Source: Melioribacteraceae bacterium (GTDB lineage Bacteria; Bacteroidota; Ignavibacteria; Ignavibacteriales; Melioribacteraceae). From it: DNA of 7,915 nt. Shown here piece after piece: positions 1-5,514 of the stretch. Position 1 is the first letter of the stretch; each line of letters opens with the position of its first letter. The notes under the pieces were generated by a model. It did no database searches and was not told where the DNA came from. It saw nothing but the letters and a program-made list of their open reading frames with translations. A program made the translations under genes and the position numbers. The stretch lies in NCBI GenBank assembly GCA_015486905.1, contig WFQV01000295.1:1-7915 (forward strand), read 5' to 3'.

Positions 1-1
1 A

Positions 2-1120
2 CAGCAAGTTGTAAATGAGATTCTTTCCGGCAACGTTCCTTCTTTTTCGAGAAAGCTGAGACAGTTAAAAGTTCAAGCAACAATTGACAATGTGAACTAC
101 GAGCTTGCGTTTTACGTCGCTTGCGATTACATGGCAATCGGCTCGGATGAGAATTACCTTTACATTCCAATGACACCCAAAGCCGCACAATTTTTAGTGA
201 ACAAGGTCGGTTGTACATTGCCCACAAAGAAAATGGTTGACGTAATTTACGCCAGCGCTGAAATTAAACTCCACCCGCAGCCCATTCCACCCTCACCGCA
301 AATGACAACCATCCCTGTTTTTAAACAACACACCGACTCAATCCGTCAGCAAATAGCTCGGCTTGGATTTGACCGCTCGGCAAATTACATTATCGCAGGG
401 CACAAAAAAGATGTTATCATTTCCAACAAAATTTACAGCTCTGACAGAACTTACGACAGAGTTGTAATTTACGGCTGGCATCGGGCAATTGGAGACCCAA
501 TACAGCCGGTTTACAACGGACACATTGCCGGCTATGCGGATTACTCACACGGAATTCGTTTTATTTTGAACACGGCTTTCCTTAACGGGGATTCGGTGAA
601 AGTTACGGAGATTCTGAAGAATTCAAAATTTGCACGGCTTTTAAGCGACGAAGGAGTGATTGAAAAACCTTATTATCCGGCTGGAAACTTTACTTCCGTA
701 GAACAACAAACAGAAGGGACAAAATTAGGTTTTAAACTTTACCAAAATTTTCCGAATCCGTTTCCCGCCAATGGCGGGACAAGTAACCCTACTACAACAA
801 TAGAGTATTTTATTCCCTTTGGCGTTGCGTCCCGGCAGAATGCGGGGGAGCAATCTCATAAATCTTCAGAAAATGAACAGATTGCTTCCCAACCAGGTCG
901 GGGCGGGCTGTCACAAGTTCCGCGCAATGAGAATACAAATGTAACATTAGAGGTTTATGATATTTTAGGTCGCAAAGTGGCAACGCTCGTAAACAAAAAG
1001 CAAACTCCCGGAAAATATAAAGTTAGGTTCAACGCTTCTAATCTTTCCAGCGGAGTTTATTTTTACAAACTGCAAGTAGGAAGTTTCCAACAAAGCCGTA
1101 AAATGATTTTGGAGGAGTAA
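2..1120 (+). CDS. Secreted protein of unknown function with T9SS C-terminal sorting domain (5' partial)
   Basis: The reading frame is open from base 2, so the gene starts left of the window; 372 residues are visible. A GTG at 92 could be called a start, but the residues before it (ILSGNVPSF and on) read as part of the same domain. Visible residues 1-220 form a conserved-looking domain with the motifs YVACDYMAIGSDE, AGHKKDV, IYGWH and YADYSHGIR. I recognise this as a recurring family but know no function for it; the conserved His and Asp residues hint at an enzyme. Residues about 242-372 are a type A T9SS sorting domain (KLYQNFPNPF, NPTTTIEY, VTLEVYDILGRKVATLV, SSGVYFYKLQ, KMILEE). In this system the domain directs export across the outer membrane and is then removed or used for anchoring. 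The domain is longer than usual because of two in-frame palindromic insertions, listed separately. The signal peptide would lie outside the window. Confidence 0.85.
   Translation, partial: QQVVNEILSGNVPSFSRKLRQLKVQATIDNVNYELAFYVACDYMAIGSDENYLYIPMTPKAAQFLVNKVGCTLPTKKMVDVIYASAEIKLHPQPIPPSPQMTTIPVFKQHTDSIRQQIARLGFDRSANYIIAGHKKDVIISNKIYSSDRTYDRVVIYGWHRAIGDPIQPVYNGHIAGYADYSHGIRFILNTAFLNGDSVKVTEILKNSKFARLLSDEGVIEKPYYPAGNFTSVEQQTEGTKLGFKLYQNFPNPFPANGGTSNPTTTIEYFIPFGVASRQNAGEQSHKSSENEQIASQPGRGGLSQVPRNENTNVTLEVYDILGRKVATLVNKKQTPGKYKVRFNASNLSSGVYFYKLQVGSFQQSRKMILEE
764..784 (+). repeat. 21-nt palindromic insert inside the T9SS sorting domain
   Basis: The family motif NPFNPTTTI is interrupted after NPF by exactly seven codons (PANGGTS), after which NPTTTI resumes. 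At DNA level, arms TCCCGCC (763-769) and GGCGGGA (773-779) form a perfect 7-bp stem with loop AAT, followed by CAAGT. The same TCCCG...CGGGAC(G)AAGT core occurs in the spacer at 5447-5468. The clean 21-nt length keeps the frame. I infer insertion of a small dispersed palindromic element. Confidence 0.7.
823..929 (+). repeat. About 107-nt composite inverted repeat inserted in frame in the T9SS sorting domain
   Basis: Outer ends CGTTGCG (823-829) and CGCAATG (923-929) are near inverted copies. Inner arms GAGCAATCT (848-856) and AGATTGCTT (879-887) are inverted copies around a 22-nt centre. The left arm also carries a TCCCG...CGGG hairpin core (830-846). The segment is GC-richer than its surroundings. 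It encodes low-complexity sequence (about residues 274-310 of the visible protein) between two sorting-domain strands, EYFIP and VTLEVYD, that are normally only a few residues apart. CATTGCG...AAGCAATCT resembles a dispersed intergenic repeat I recall from other bacterial genomes; that resemblance is from memory. Confidence 0.65.
1053..1120 (+). repeat. Direct repeat, copy A: 3' end of the T9SS sorting domain
   Basis: This 68-nt stretch encodes the last 22 residues of the sorting domain and the TAA stop. It matches 2411-2478 at 66 of 68 positions. The two copies flank the DUF1016 nuclease gene in the same orientation. Confidence 0.9.
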
Positions 1121-1167
1121 GACAAAAACCATCAAAAAAGTGTTAAGTAACTTAATGGGTTTTAATA

Positions 1168-1722
1168 ATGAAGTTGGTAAATTTATTAAAACGAATTGAC
1201 ATTGTAGATAGTAACTTAAAGGCTCAAGCAAACAAAGCCGTGAATCAATTATTAACTATGCGTAATTGGATAATCGGTTATTATATTGTAGAATACGAAC
1301 AAAAAGGAGAAGATAGAGCAAAATACGGCGATAAACTTTTGGAGACAATAGCTCTCAAATTGAATAAGAAAGGATTTTCTTACACAAACTTAAATCTTTT
1401 CAAGCAGTTTTATCTTACATTTCCGGAGATTCTCCAGACATTGTCTGTAGAATTTAAAACAGCAATTCAAAAACCTTCCATTGGAAATGAAGAAATCAAC
1501 CTGCCAATTCTCCAGACGGTGTCTGAAGAATTTAAAGTTGAAACCAAAGAAGATTTTCAATCGGCTTTATCCCTAAAAAAATCCGATTTTTCAAAAGAAA
1601 AAATACTATTGGCTCATAAAATCGTTACCAAACTTTCCTTTTCTCACATAGTCATGTTATTGCCCATGCAAGACGAAATTAGAAGAGCATTTTACGCTAT
1701 TGAAGCAATTAAAGGAACTTGA
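1168..1722 (+). CDS. N-terminal part of split DUF1016 protein (YhcG N-terminal domain)
   Basis: This 184-residue piece has the family pattern in order: AVNQLLTMRNWIIGYYIVEYEQ (about 25-46), GEDRAKYGDKLLETIALKL (47-65), NLNLFKQFYLTFPEI (74-88), LSFSHIVMLLPM (about 155-166) and RRAFYAIEAIKGT at the end. It stops at TGA where the family continues with Trp. The start ATG at 1168 gives a usual N-terminus for the family. No strong ribosome-binding site precedes it, only AT-rich sequence in a 47-bp gap after the T9SS gene. Residues 88-97 and 114-123 are near-identical copies (ILQTLSVEFK and ILQTVSEEFK), each coded by a palindromic DNA unit. On its own this half would lack the catalytic domain. Confidence 0.75.
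   Translation: MKLVNLLKRIDIVDSNLKAQANKAVNQLLTMRNWIIGYYIVEYEQKGEDRAKYGDKLLETIALKLNKKGFSYTNLNLFKQFYLTFPEILQTLSVEFKTAIQKPSIGNEEINLPILQTVSEEFKVETKEDFQSALSLKKSDFSKEKILLAHKIVTKLSFSHIVMLLPMQDEIRRAFYAIEAIKGT
1429..1536 (+). repeat. Pair of 30-nt direct repeats, each a hairpin, inside the nuclease gene
   Basis: Copies lie at 1429-1458 and 1507-1536, 78 nt (26 codons) apart, with 27 of 30 bases identical. Each is centred on a near-palindrome. Copy 1 has TCTCCAGAC (1431-1439), loop ATT and GTCTGTAGA (1443-1451). Copy 2 has TCTCCAGAC (1509-1517), loop GGT and GTCTGAAGA (1521-1529). Each pair of arms has one mismatch. They encode ILQTLSVEFK and ILQTVSEEFK in frame. Confidence 0.75.
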
Positions 1723-1734
1723 TCGGTAAGAGAA

Positions 1735-2331
1735 ATGAGACGAAAAATTAATTCAATGCTTTTCGAAAGAAGTGCGTTATCAAAAAAGCCGAAATTGCTT
1801 TTAGAACAAATTCATCGAACTGTTTTGCCCGAAAGCAGAAATACATTGGTTAAAGACGTTTACACATTTGAGTTTCTCGATTTACCTGTTGCCGATGCCG
1901 TCGAGGAGTCTGATCTGGAAACTGCTTTAATTAATCATTTGAGAGATTTTATTCTCGAACTCGGTAATGGCTTTTGTTTGGAAGCGCGACAGAAAAGAAT
2001 TTTAATGGGAAATGAATATTATTTTATTGATTTGGTTTTTTACCATCGTATTTTAAAATGTCACGTTTTAATAGAATTAAAAGTGGAAGATTTCACTCAC
2101 GTAAATATTGGGCAATTAAATGCATATTTAAACTATTTTAAACAAGAAGTTAAACAGCCTGACGACAACGACCCAATTGGTATTTTATTAGTAACAAATA
2201 AAAATGAGGCGCTTGTTGAATATGCTTTGGCAGGTCTTGACAAAAACCTTTTTGTTAGTAAATATTTACTTGAATTACCCAGTAAGGAGAAGTTAGAAAA
2301 ATTCCTTTTGAAGGAATTAAAGGAAATTTAA
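1735..2331 (+). CDS. C-terminal part of split DUF1016 protein (PDDEXK nuclease domain)
   Basis: This 198-residue piece holds the nuclease fold of the family. FCLEARQKRI (about 80-89) precedes FIDLVFYH (98-104, with D99), then LIELK (112-116, with E114 and K116) and IGQLNAYLNYF (125-135, with Q127). Together these fit a PD-(D/E)xK active site: D99, E114, K116, with Q127 in the following helix. All expected residues are present, so the catalytic domain looks intact apart from being cut off from its N-terminal partner domain. The ATG at 1735 is the first one after the internal TGA and could serve for re-initiation (weak purine stretch AAGAGA just upstream), but in the intact family this Met is internal. 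The protein ends normally at TAA. Confidence 0.7.
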   Translation: MRRKINSMLFERSALSKKPKLLLEQIHRTVLPESRNTLVKDVYTFEFLDLPVADAVEESDLETALINHLRDFILELGNGFCLEARQKRILMGNEYYFIDLVFYHRILKCHVLIELKVEDFTHVNIGQLNAYLNYFKQEVKQPDDNDPIGILLVTNKNEALVEYALAGLDKNLFVSKYLLELPSKEKLEKFLLKELKEI

Positions 2332-2664
2332 AATAATCATCCAATTTGTTCAGATAAAATCTTAGACTCGCAATTAGTGGGAAATTTTAGACTATCGTTT
2401 TATTCAAGCTGAGTTTATTTTTACAAACTGCAAGTAGGAAGTTACCAACAAAGCCGGAAAATGATTTTGGAGGAGTAATACTTATAGTGAAAAAAATTGA
2501 AATGAAATACTTTCATAAAAAGTTGTTTCTCGAAAAAATCACATGCTCCACCCCAAAAAACGATATTAAAAAAGAGAATTTATGGTATTTATTAATTATG
2601 AAAAAACATGCTTTGTAATGTATTTTAAAACGTAAAACTTCTAAAAATTTTTAGGTCTCAAGAT
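2332..2664. other. 333-bp gene-free, AT-rich spacer with a sorting-domain remnant
   Basis: This spacer lies between the nuclease gene and the AlbA_2 gene. It holds the truncated T9SS sorting-domain copy at 2411-2478 and a repeated TTAGACT (2362-2368 and 2387-2393). The rest, about 2479-2664, is very AT-rich and probably contains the promoter of the downstream gene. I could not identify a convincing -33/-7 pair of the Bacteroidota type, a terminator hairpin or a small ORF with a ribosome-binding site. Confidence 0.5.
2411..2478 (+). pseudogene. Remnant of a T9SS sorting-domain 3' end (direct repeat, copy B)
   Basis: The fragment matches 1053-1120 at 66 of 68 positions and reads VYFYKLQVGSYQQSRKMILEE then TAA. 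The codon for the conserved Gly just before it is TGA (2410-2412) instead of GGA, and the preceding bases no longer encode a sorting domain apart from a short Ser-Ser match. Both differences from copy A are conservative: Phe to Tyr, and a silent Arg change. This suggests descent from a paralogous coding domain and not a random copy. It has no start or upstream domain, so it is not a gene. Confidence 0.8.
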
Positions 2665-3963
2665 ATGACGGAAACAAGAAGGACGGAATACAAACTAAAA
2701 TTGACTGATGATTTGGAAAGAGAAGTTGTTGGCTTCTTGAATTCACATAGCGGTGGCTTTATTTTCATAGGTATTAACAAAGATGGTAAAATAATAGGCG
2801 TTGAAAATACAGATCAAGTACAATTAAAAATCAAAGACAGATTAAAAAATAATATTTTACCTTCGTGTTTAGGATTATTTGACGTGATTGTAGAGGAAAA
2901 AGAAGATAAAGAAATCATTAAAATTATTGTAGCGAGCGGGCCGGAAAAACCCTACTACATTTCGAAAAGGGGAATGTCGGAAAAGGGTTGTTTTATTCGA
3001 ATTGGCTCTGCCACCGAACCAATGCCAGTAAGAATGATTGAAGATTTATTTGCCAGAAGGACAAGAAATTCAATAGGAAAAATCGTTTCTCCTCGTCAAG
3101 ATTTGTCTTTTATTCAGCTGAAAATTTATTATGAGTCCGTTAGGCTTTCGTTAAATAAATATTTTGCCAAATCTCTTGAATTATTGACAGAAAACGGGAA
3201 ATACAATTACGTTGCATATTTGATGGCTGATGAGAATGGTATTCCAATAAAGGTAGCTAAATATTCAAGTCTTGATAGAGTTGAATTAGTGGAAAATAAT
3301 GAATATGGTTATTGTTCTTTGATTAAAGCGACTAATTCTGTTTTGGAAAAACTTGAAATTGAAAACAAAACACTTGCGCAAATTACGTCTCGACGTAGGA
3401 TTGAAGAAAGGCTTTGGGAGCCCGTAGCAATTCGTGAAGCGGTTATCAACGCTTTTGTTCATAATGATTATTCCCGTGAAATTCCACCTAAGTTTGAAAT
3501 TTTTCCTGATAGACTCGAAATAACTTCTTACGGCGGTTTATTCGAAGGAATGACTGAAGAAGATTTTTTTTCAGGCTTGTCTTTACCCAAAAACAAACAG
3601 TTGATGAGAATATTTCATGATTTGGGAATGGTTGAACAACTTGGGTCTGGAATTCCAAGAATACTGAAGACCTATTCGAAGGATACTTTTATTTTTTCAG
3701 AAAATTTTATGCGTATGATTTTTCCGGTAAATCCGAATATTTCTACTGTGGAGAAAACTGTGGAGAAAACTGTGGAGAAAACTGTGGAGAAAATCCTGGA
3801 TTTAATAAAAGAAAGTCCCCAAATAACGCAAAAGGAATTAGCGGAAAAAACTGGTTTAAGTAGAAGAGGCGTTGAATGGAATATTGAAAAACTCAAACAA
3901 AAAGGTTTGCTAAAAAGAGTGGGTCCCGATAAAGGCGGACAGTGGAAAATTTTAGAAAGATAG
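2665..3963 (+). CDS. AlbA_2 DNA-binding / HATPase_c / winged-helix protein, putative transcriptional regulator
   Basis: This 432-residue protein has three parts. Residues 1-130 are an AlbA_2 (Schlafen-type) domain, with TEYKLKLTDDLEREVVGFLN, SGGFIFIGINKDGKIIGV and GCFIRIGSAT. Residues 245-350 are a GHKL-type ATPase domain often called RecG-like, with REAVINAFVHNDYS (E258, N262, H266, D268) and GSGIPRI (G327, G329). Residues 376-432 are a winged helix, QITQKELAEKTGLSRRGVEW, ending GPDKGGQW. A TVEK x 4 linker joins the last two. Such proteins are often labelled ATP-dependent helicase RecG, but no Walker A or helicase motif is present. The likely role is an ATP-responsive DNA-binding regulator; target unknown. 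The ATG at 2665 places the AlbA_2 start correctly; the ribosome-binding site is weak. It is separate from the nuclease gene (333 bp) and convergent with the epimerase gene. Confidence 0.88.
   Translation: MTETRRTEYKLKLTDDLEREVVGFLNSHSGGFIFIGINKDGKIIGVENTDQVQLKIKDRLKNNILPSCLGLFDVIVEEKEDKEIIKIIVASGPEKPYYISKRGMSEKGCFIRIGSATEPMPVRMIEDLFARRTRNSIGKIVSPRQDLSFIQLKIYYESVRLSLNKYFAKSLELLTENGKYNYVAYLMADENGIPIKVAKYSSLDRVELVENNEYGYCSLIKATNSVLEKLEIENKTLAQITSRRRIEERLWEPVAIREAVINAFVHNDYSREIPPKFEIFPDRLEITSYGGLFEGMTEEDFFSGLSLPKNKQLMRIFHDLGMVEQLGSGIPRILKTYSKDTFIFSENFMRMIFPVNPNISTVEKTVEKTVEKTVEKILDLIKESPQITQKELAEKTGLSRRGVEWNIEKLKQKGLLKRVGPDKGGQWKILER
3745..3792 (+). repeat. Four perfect tandem copies of a 12-bp unit (TVEK linker)
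   Basis: ACTGTGGAGAAA occurs four times without a mismatch (3745-3756, 3757-3768, 3769-3780, 3781-3792). It encodes TVEK x 4 between the ATPase and winged-helix domains. Because the unit is four codons, slippage would change the linker length without shifting the frame. Confidence 0.97.
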
Positions 3964-4146
3964 AAGAACTGGCTTTTGTAATATTTTATTCTCTATTTCA
4001 ACCGGGGAAAGTTGGTATCTTTCTCTGCACCTTACAAGATTTCGTATTTTACAAAAGGTAAATAAGTATTTTTTAAATTAACAAAACAATGTAAAAAATT
4101 TTGAAATGTGAGAAAGTTAGAGACTGAGCTTAACCCAAACACAAAA
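3964..4146. other. 183-bp spacer between convergent genes
   Basis: The AlbA_2 gene (+) and the epimerase gene (-) end towards each other here, so transcription from both sides should stop in this spacer. The best local hairpin is at 4004-4011 / 4019-4026 (GGGGAAAG with CTTTCTCT, two GU pairs, 7-nt loop), but no T-run follows it. A looser 12-bp inverted repeat (3973-3984 and 4046-4057, one mismatch) spans the middle. Neither is a convincing intrinsic terminator. Confidence 0.35.
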
Positions 4147-5190
4147 TTACTTCGTTAATTCTTCCACAATTTTCTCGCCGGCTTTGCCATCGCCGAAATA
4201 GTTGCCTTGCTCACCGGTGGGGTCTTCTTTTATTTTATCAAGAATAACATCTGCGTTAGGACCGGTAATTATGTTCCAATTATTGTTGAGTGTTTCAATC
4301 CACTCCGTTTCCGTTCTTAACGTAAGGCATGGTTTCTTAAGAAAGTAGGCTTCTTTTTGAAGTCCCCCGCTGTCGGTCAAAACTTTTTTGGAATTTTTAA
4401 GAAGCAAAATCATCTCGAGGTAACTAACCGGTTCAAGTATTTTTACATTGTCGGAATATTTAATTACGTCGAGCTTGGCACGAGTACGGGGATGCAAAGG
4501 CAGAATAACCGGCAAATCGAGATTAGAGAAAGCCGTGAAAATATTTTGCAAATTTTCATTGTTGTCCGTGTTTGCCGGGCGGTGAATTGTTGCGAGGTAA
4601 AAATCCTTAAGCTCCGTAATATCGGAAAGGCTGTATTTCTTTTCAGCTAATTTTTCGTAGAACAGAACCGAGTCGTACATTACATCGCCTGTCATTACGG
4701 CATTTTTTTCAAGTCCTTCTTTTGAAAGAAGCTCCATTGCGTTTTGAGTGGGGGCGAAAAGCAAATTCGAAATTCTATCCGTTGTGATTCTGTTTATTTC
4801 CTCCGGCATCAAACGATTGAAACTTCTAAGTCCCGCTTCAACATGTGCAATTTTAATATGTAACTTCGCTGCGGTAAGTGAAGCGGCGATTGTTGAATTT
4901 GTATCTCCGTAAACCAGCACCCAGTCGGGCTGCGTTTTCATTAAAATCTTTTCCAGCCTAATCATTATTTGTGCGGTCTGAACGGCATGGGAAGCCGAGC
5001 CTACTTCCAAATTGAAATCCGGTCGCGGTATTTCCAACTCGTCGAAAAAGACGCTGGACATATTCTCATCGTAATGTTGGCCCGTATGAATTAAGATATT
5101 TTCAATGTCATTTCTTTTTTCAATTACTTTTTCAACAACAGCCGCCTTTACAAATTGGGGCCGTGCACCTACAACAGATACAATTTTCAT
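4147..5190 (-). CDS. wecB: UDP-N-acetylglucosamine 2-epimerase, non-hydrolysing
   Basis: The enzyme interconverts UDP-GlcNAc and UDP-ManNAc in the cytoplasm, supplying a sugar for surface polysaccharide. The 347-residue protein is of near-normal length with all family motifs: GARPQFVKAA (8-17), HTGQHYDE (35-42), VYGDTNST (93-100, D96), HVEAGLRS (116-123, E118), MPEEINRITTD (128-138, E131), TIHRPANTDN (201-210, H203), LTDSGGLQKEA (271-281) and LRTETEW (291-297). An upstream in-frame ATG at 5268 would add 26 unrelated residues. The start at 5190 is preferred because the family begins MKIVSVVGARPQF and GGAGGA lies 10 nt upstream. A WbpI-like epimerase acting on a diacetamido-uronic acid nucleotide sugar is an alternative that the motifs cannot exclude. 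It is co-oriented with the two glycosyltransferases but separated by a repeat-rich spacer. No UDP-ManNAc dehydrogenase is in the window. Confidence 0.93.
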   Translation of the reverse strand: MKIVSVVGARPQFVKAAVVEKVIEKRNDIENILIHTGQHYDENMSSVFFDELEIPRPDFNLEVGSASHAVQTAQIMIRLEKILMKTQPDWVLVYGDTNSTIAASLTAAKLHIKIAHVEAGLRSFNRLMPEEINRITTDRISNLLFAPTQNAMELLSKEGLEKNAVMTGDVMYDSVLFYEKLAEKKYSLSDITELKDFYLATIHRPANTDNNENLQNIFTAFSNLDLPVILPLHPRTRAKLDVIKYSDNVKILEPVSYLEMILLLKNSKKVLTDSGGLQKEAYFLKKPCLTLRTETEWIETLNNNWNIITGPNADVILDKIKEDPTGEQGNYFGDGKAGEKIVEELTK

Positions 5191-5200
5191 CTGATTATTT

Positions 5201-5206
5201 TCCTCC
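5201..5206 (-). promoter_or_regulatory. Ribosome-binding site deciding the wecB start
   Basis: GGAGGA on the minus strand sits 10 nt before the ATG at 5190. It supports that start over the upstream in-frame ATG at 5268. Confidence 0.7.
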
Positions 5207-5294
5207 GAAGTTTTGTCACGATTTTTATCTTTCCCAAACGAGTAAACCCAAAAATCGCGCCAAAACACTTTCTGTTTTCTCTCTCCCTACGCCA

Positions 5295-5329
5295 GAGCTG
5301 AAGCTCGGGCTTAATGAGATGTCGCTCAT
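5295..5329. repeat. Two adjacent small hairpins in the wecB leader
   Basis: GAGCT-GA-AGCTC (5295-5306) and ATGAG-ATGTCG-CTCAT (5314-5329) are perfect 5-bp stems only 7 bp apart, 105-140 nt upstream of the wecB start. They could be part of a dispersed repeat or a leader structure. No riboswitch class is recognised. Confidence 0.45.
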
Positions 5330-5433
5330 GTGGAGCTTTGTTAAAATTATTTTGTACACTTTGTTTTTCGGTAACATGTAACAAGTCTTAGCCTTAACCT
5401 CTAAGCAAAAAATAAAAGAACAATCATCCAACC

Positions 5434-5471
5434 TGTCACGGCGTAGTCCCGATTTATCGGGACGAAGTCGG
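5434..5471. repeat. Intergenic palindromic element with TCCCG...CGGGAC core
   Basis: The stem GTCCCGA (5446-5452) pairs with TCGGGAC (5457-5463) around TTTA, and weaker pairing continues outwards. The core TCCCG...CGGGACGAAGT matches the in-frame insert at 763-784 except for the loop and one base. The 38-nt element is bounded on both sides by ATCATCCAACC (5423-5433 and 5472-5482), which could be a target-site duplication or just two units of the surrounding array. Confidence 0.65.
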
Positions 5472-5474
5472 ATC

Positions 5475-5514
5475 ATCCAACCATCAAATCATCCAGCCAT
5501 CCAATCATGCAATC
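5475..5514. repeat. Five degenerate 8-bp tandem units, consensus ATCCAATC
   Basis: The units are ATCCAACC, ATCAAATC, ATCCAGCC, ATCCAATC and ATGCAATC, head to tail without gaps. A further ATCCAACC unit lies left of the palindromic element (5426-5433). Looser CATTCATCATTCATAATCAT sequence continues to about 5550. Confidence 0.75.

Larger units (their letters stand above)
1168..2331 (+). pseudogene. DUF1016/YhcG-family PDDEXK nuclease gene interrupted by an in-frame TGA
   Basis: Two stretches in the same frame (1168-1722 and 1735-2331) together give one normal-length DUF1016 protein of 387 codons, including the internal stop. They are joined by TGA TCG GTA AGA GAA ATG. Reading that TGA as TGG restores the family's linker, IEAIKGT-W-SVREMRRKINS. 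The break is therefore a single nonsense change, not a frameshift. The N-terminal half is the DUF1016_N helical domain and the C-terminal half the nuclease domain. TGA ends the glycosyltransferase at 5584 and Trp elsewhere is TGG, so general UGA recoding is unlikely. Members of this family are often found beside restriction and other defence genes, but their role is poorly defined. The gene may be dead, may work as two polypeptides, or may reflect a one-base sequence error. Confidence 0.8.

Noticed and set aside
92..1120. GTG at 92 as the true start of the T9SS protein
   Set aside because: The frame stays open to the window edge and the 30 residues before it look like part of the conserved domain; no ribosome-binding site is seen.
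1720..1722. UGA recoded as tryptophan in this organism
   Set aside because: The glycosyltransferase at 5584-6873 ends at TGA right after its family C-terminus, and Trp codons in other genes here are TGG.
2665..3963. Annotation as ATP-dependent DNA helicase RecG
   Set aside because: Only the AlbA_2, GHKL-type ATPase and winged-helix parts are visible. There is no Walker A, DEAD-box or other helicase motif; the RecG name is a common mislabel of this family.
4004..4026. Intrinsic terminator after the AlbA_2 gene
   Set aside because: The stem relies on two GU pairs and no T-run follows, so it is mentioned only as the best local hairpin.
5210..5260. Bacteroidota-type promoter for wecB (TTTG ... 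TTTG on the minus strand)
   Set aside because: Two TTTG words occur at a plausible distance, but the TAnnTTTG spacing is wrong by two bases, so it is not listed as a promoter.
5191..5268. 26-residue N-terminal extension of WecB from the ATG at 5268
   Set aside because: The extension has no family similarity, while a good GGAGGA site sits 10 nt before the ATG at 5190, which begins the canonical MKIVSVVGARPQF.
5187..5476. Small ORFs on the minus strand and an opposing one at 5163-5381 in the wecB spacer
   Set aside because: They overlap hairpins, repeats and the epimerase start, lack ribosome-binding sites and have no recognisable domain.
5475..5514. CRISPR array
   Set aside because: The units are 8 bp, degenerate and head to tail with no spacers, and there is no cas gene nearby.
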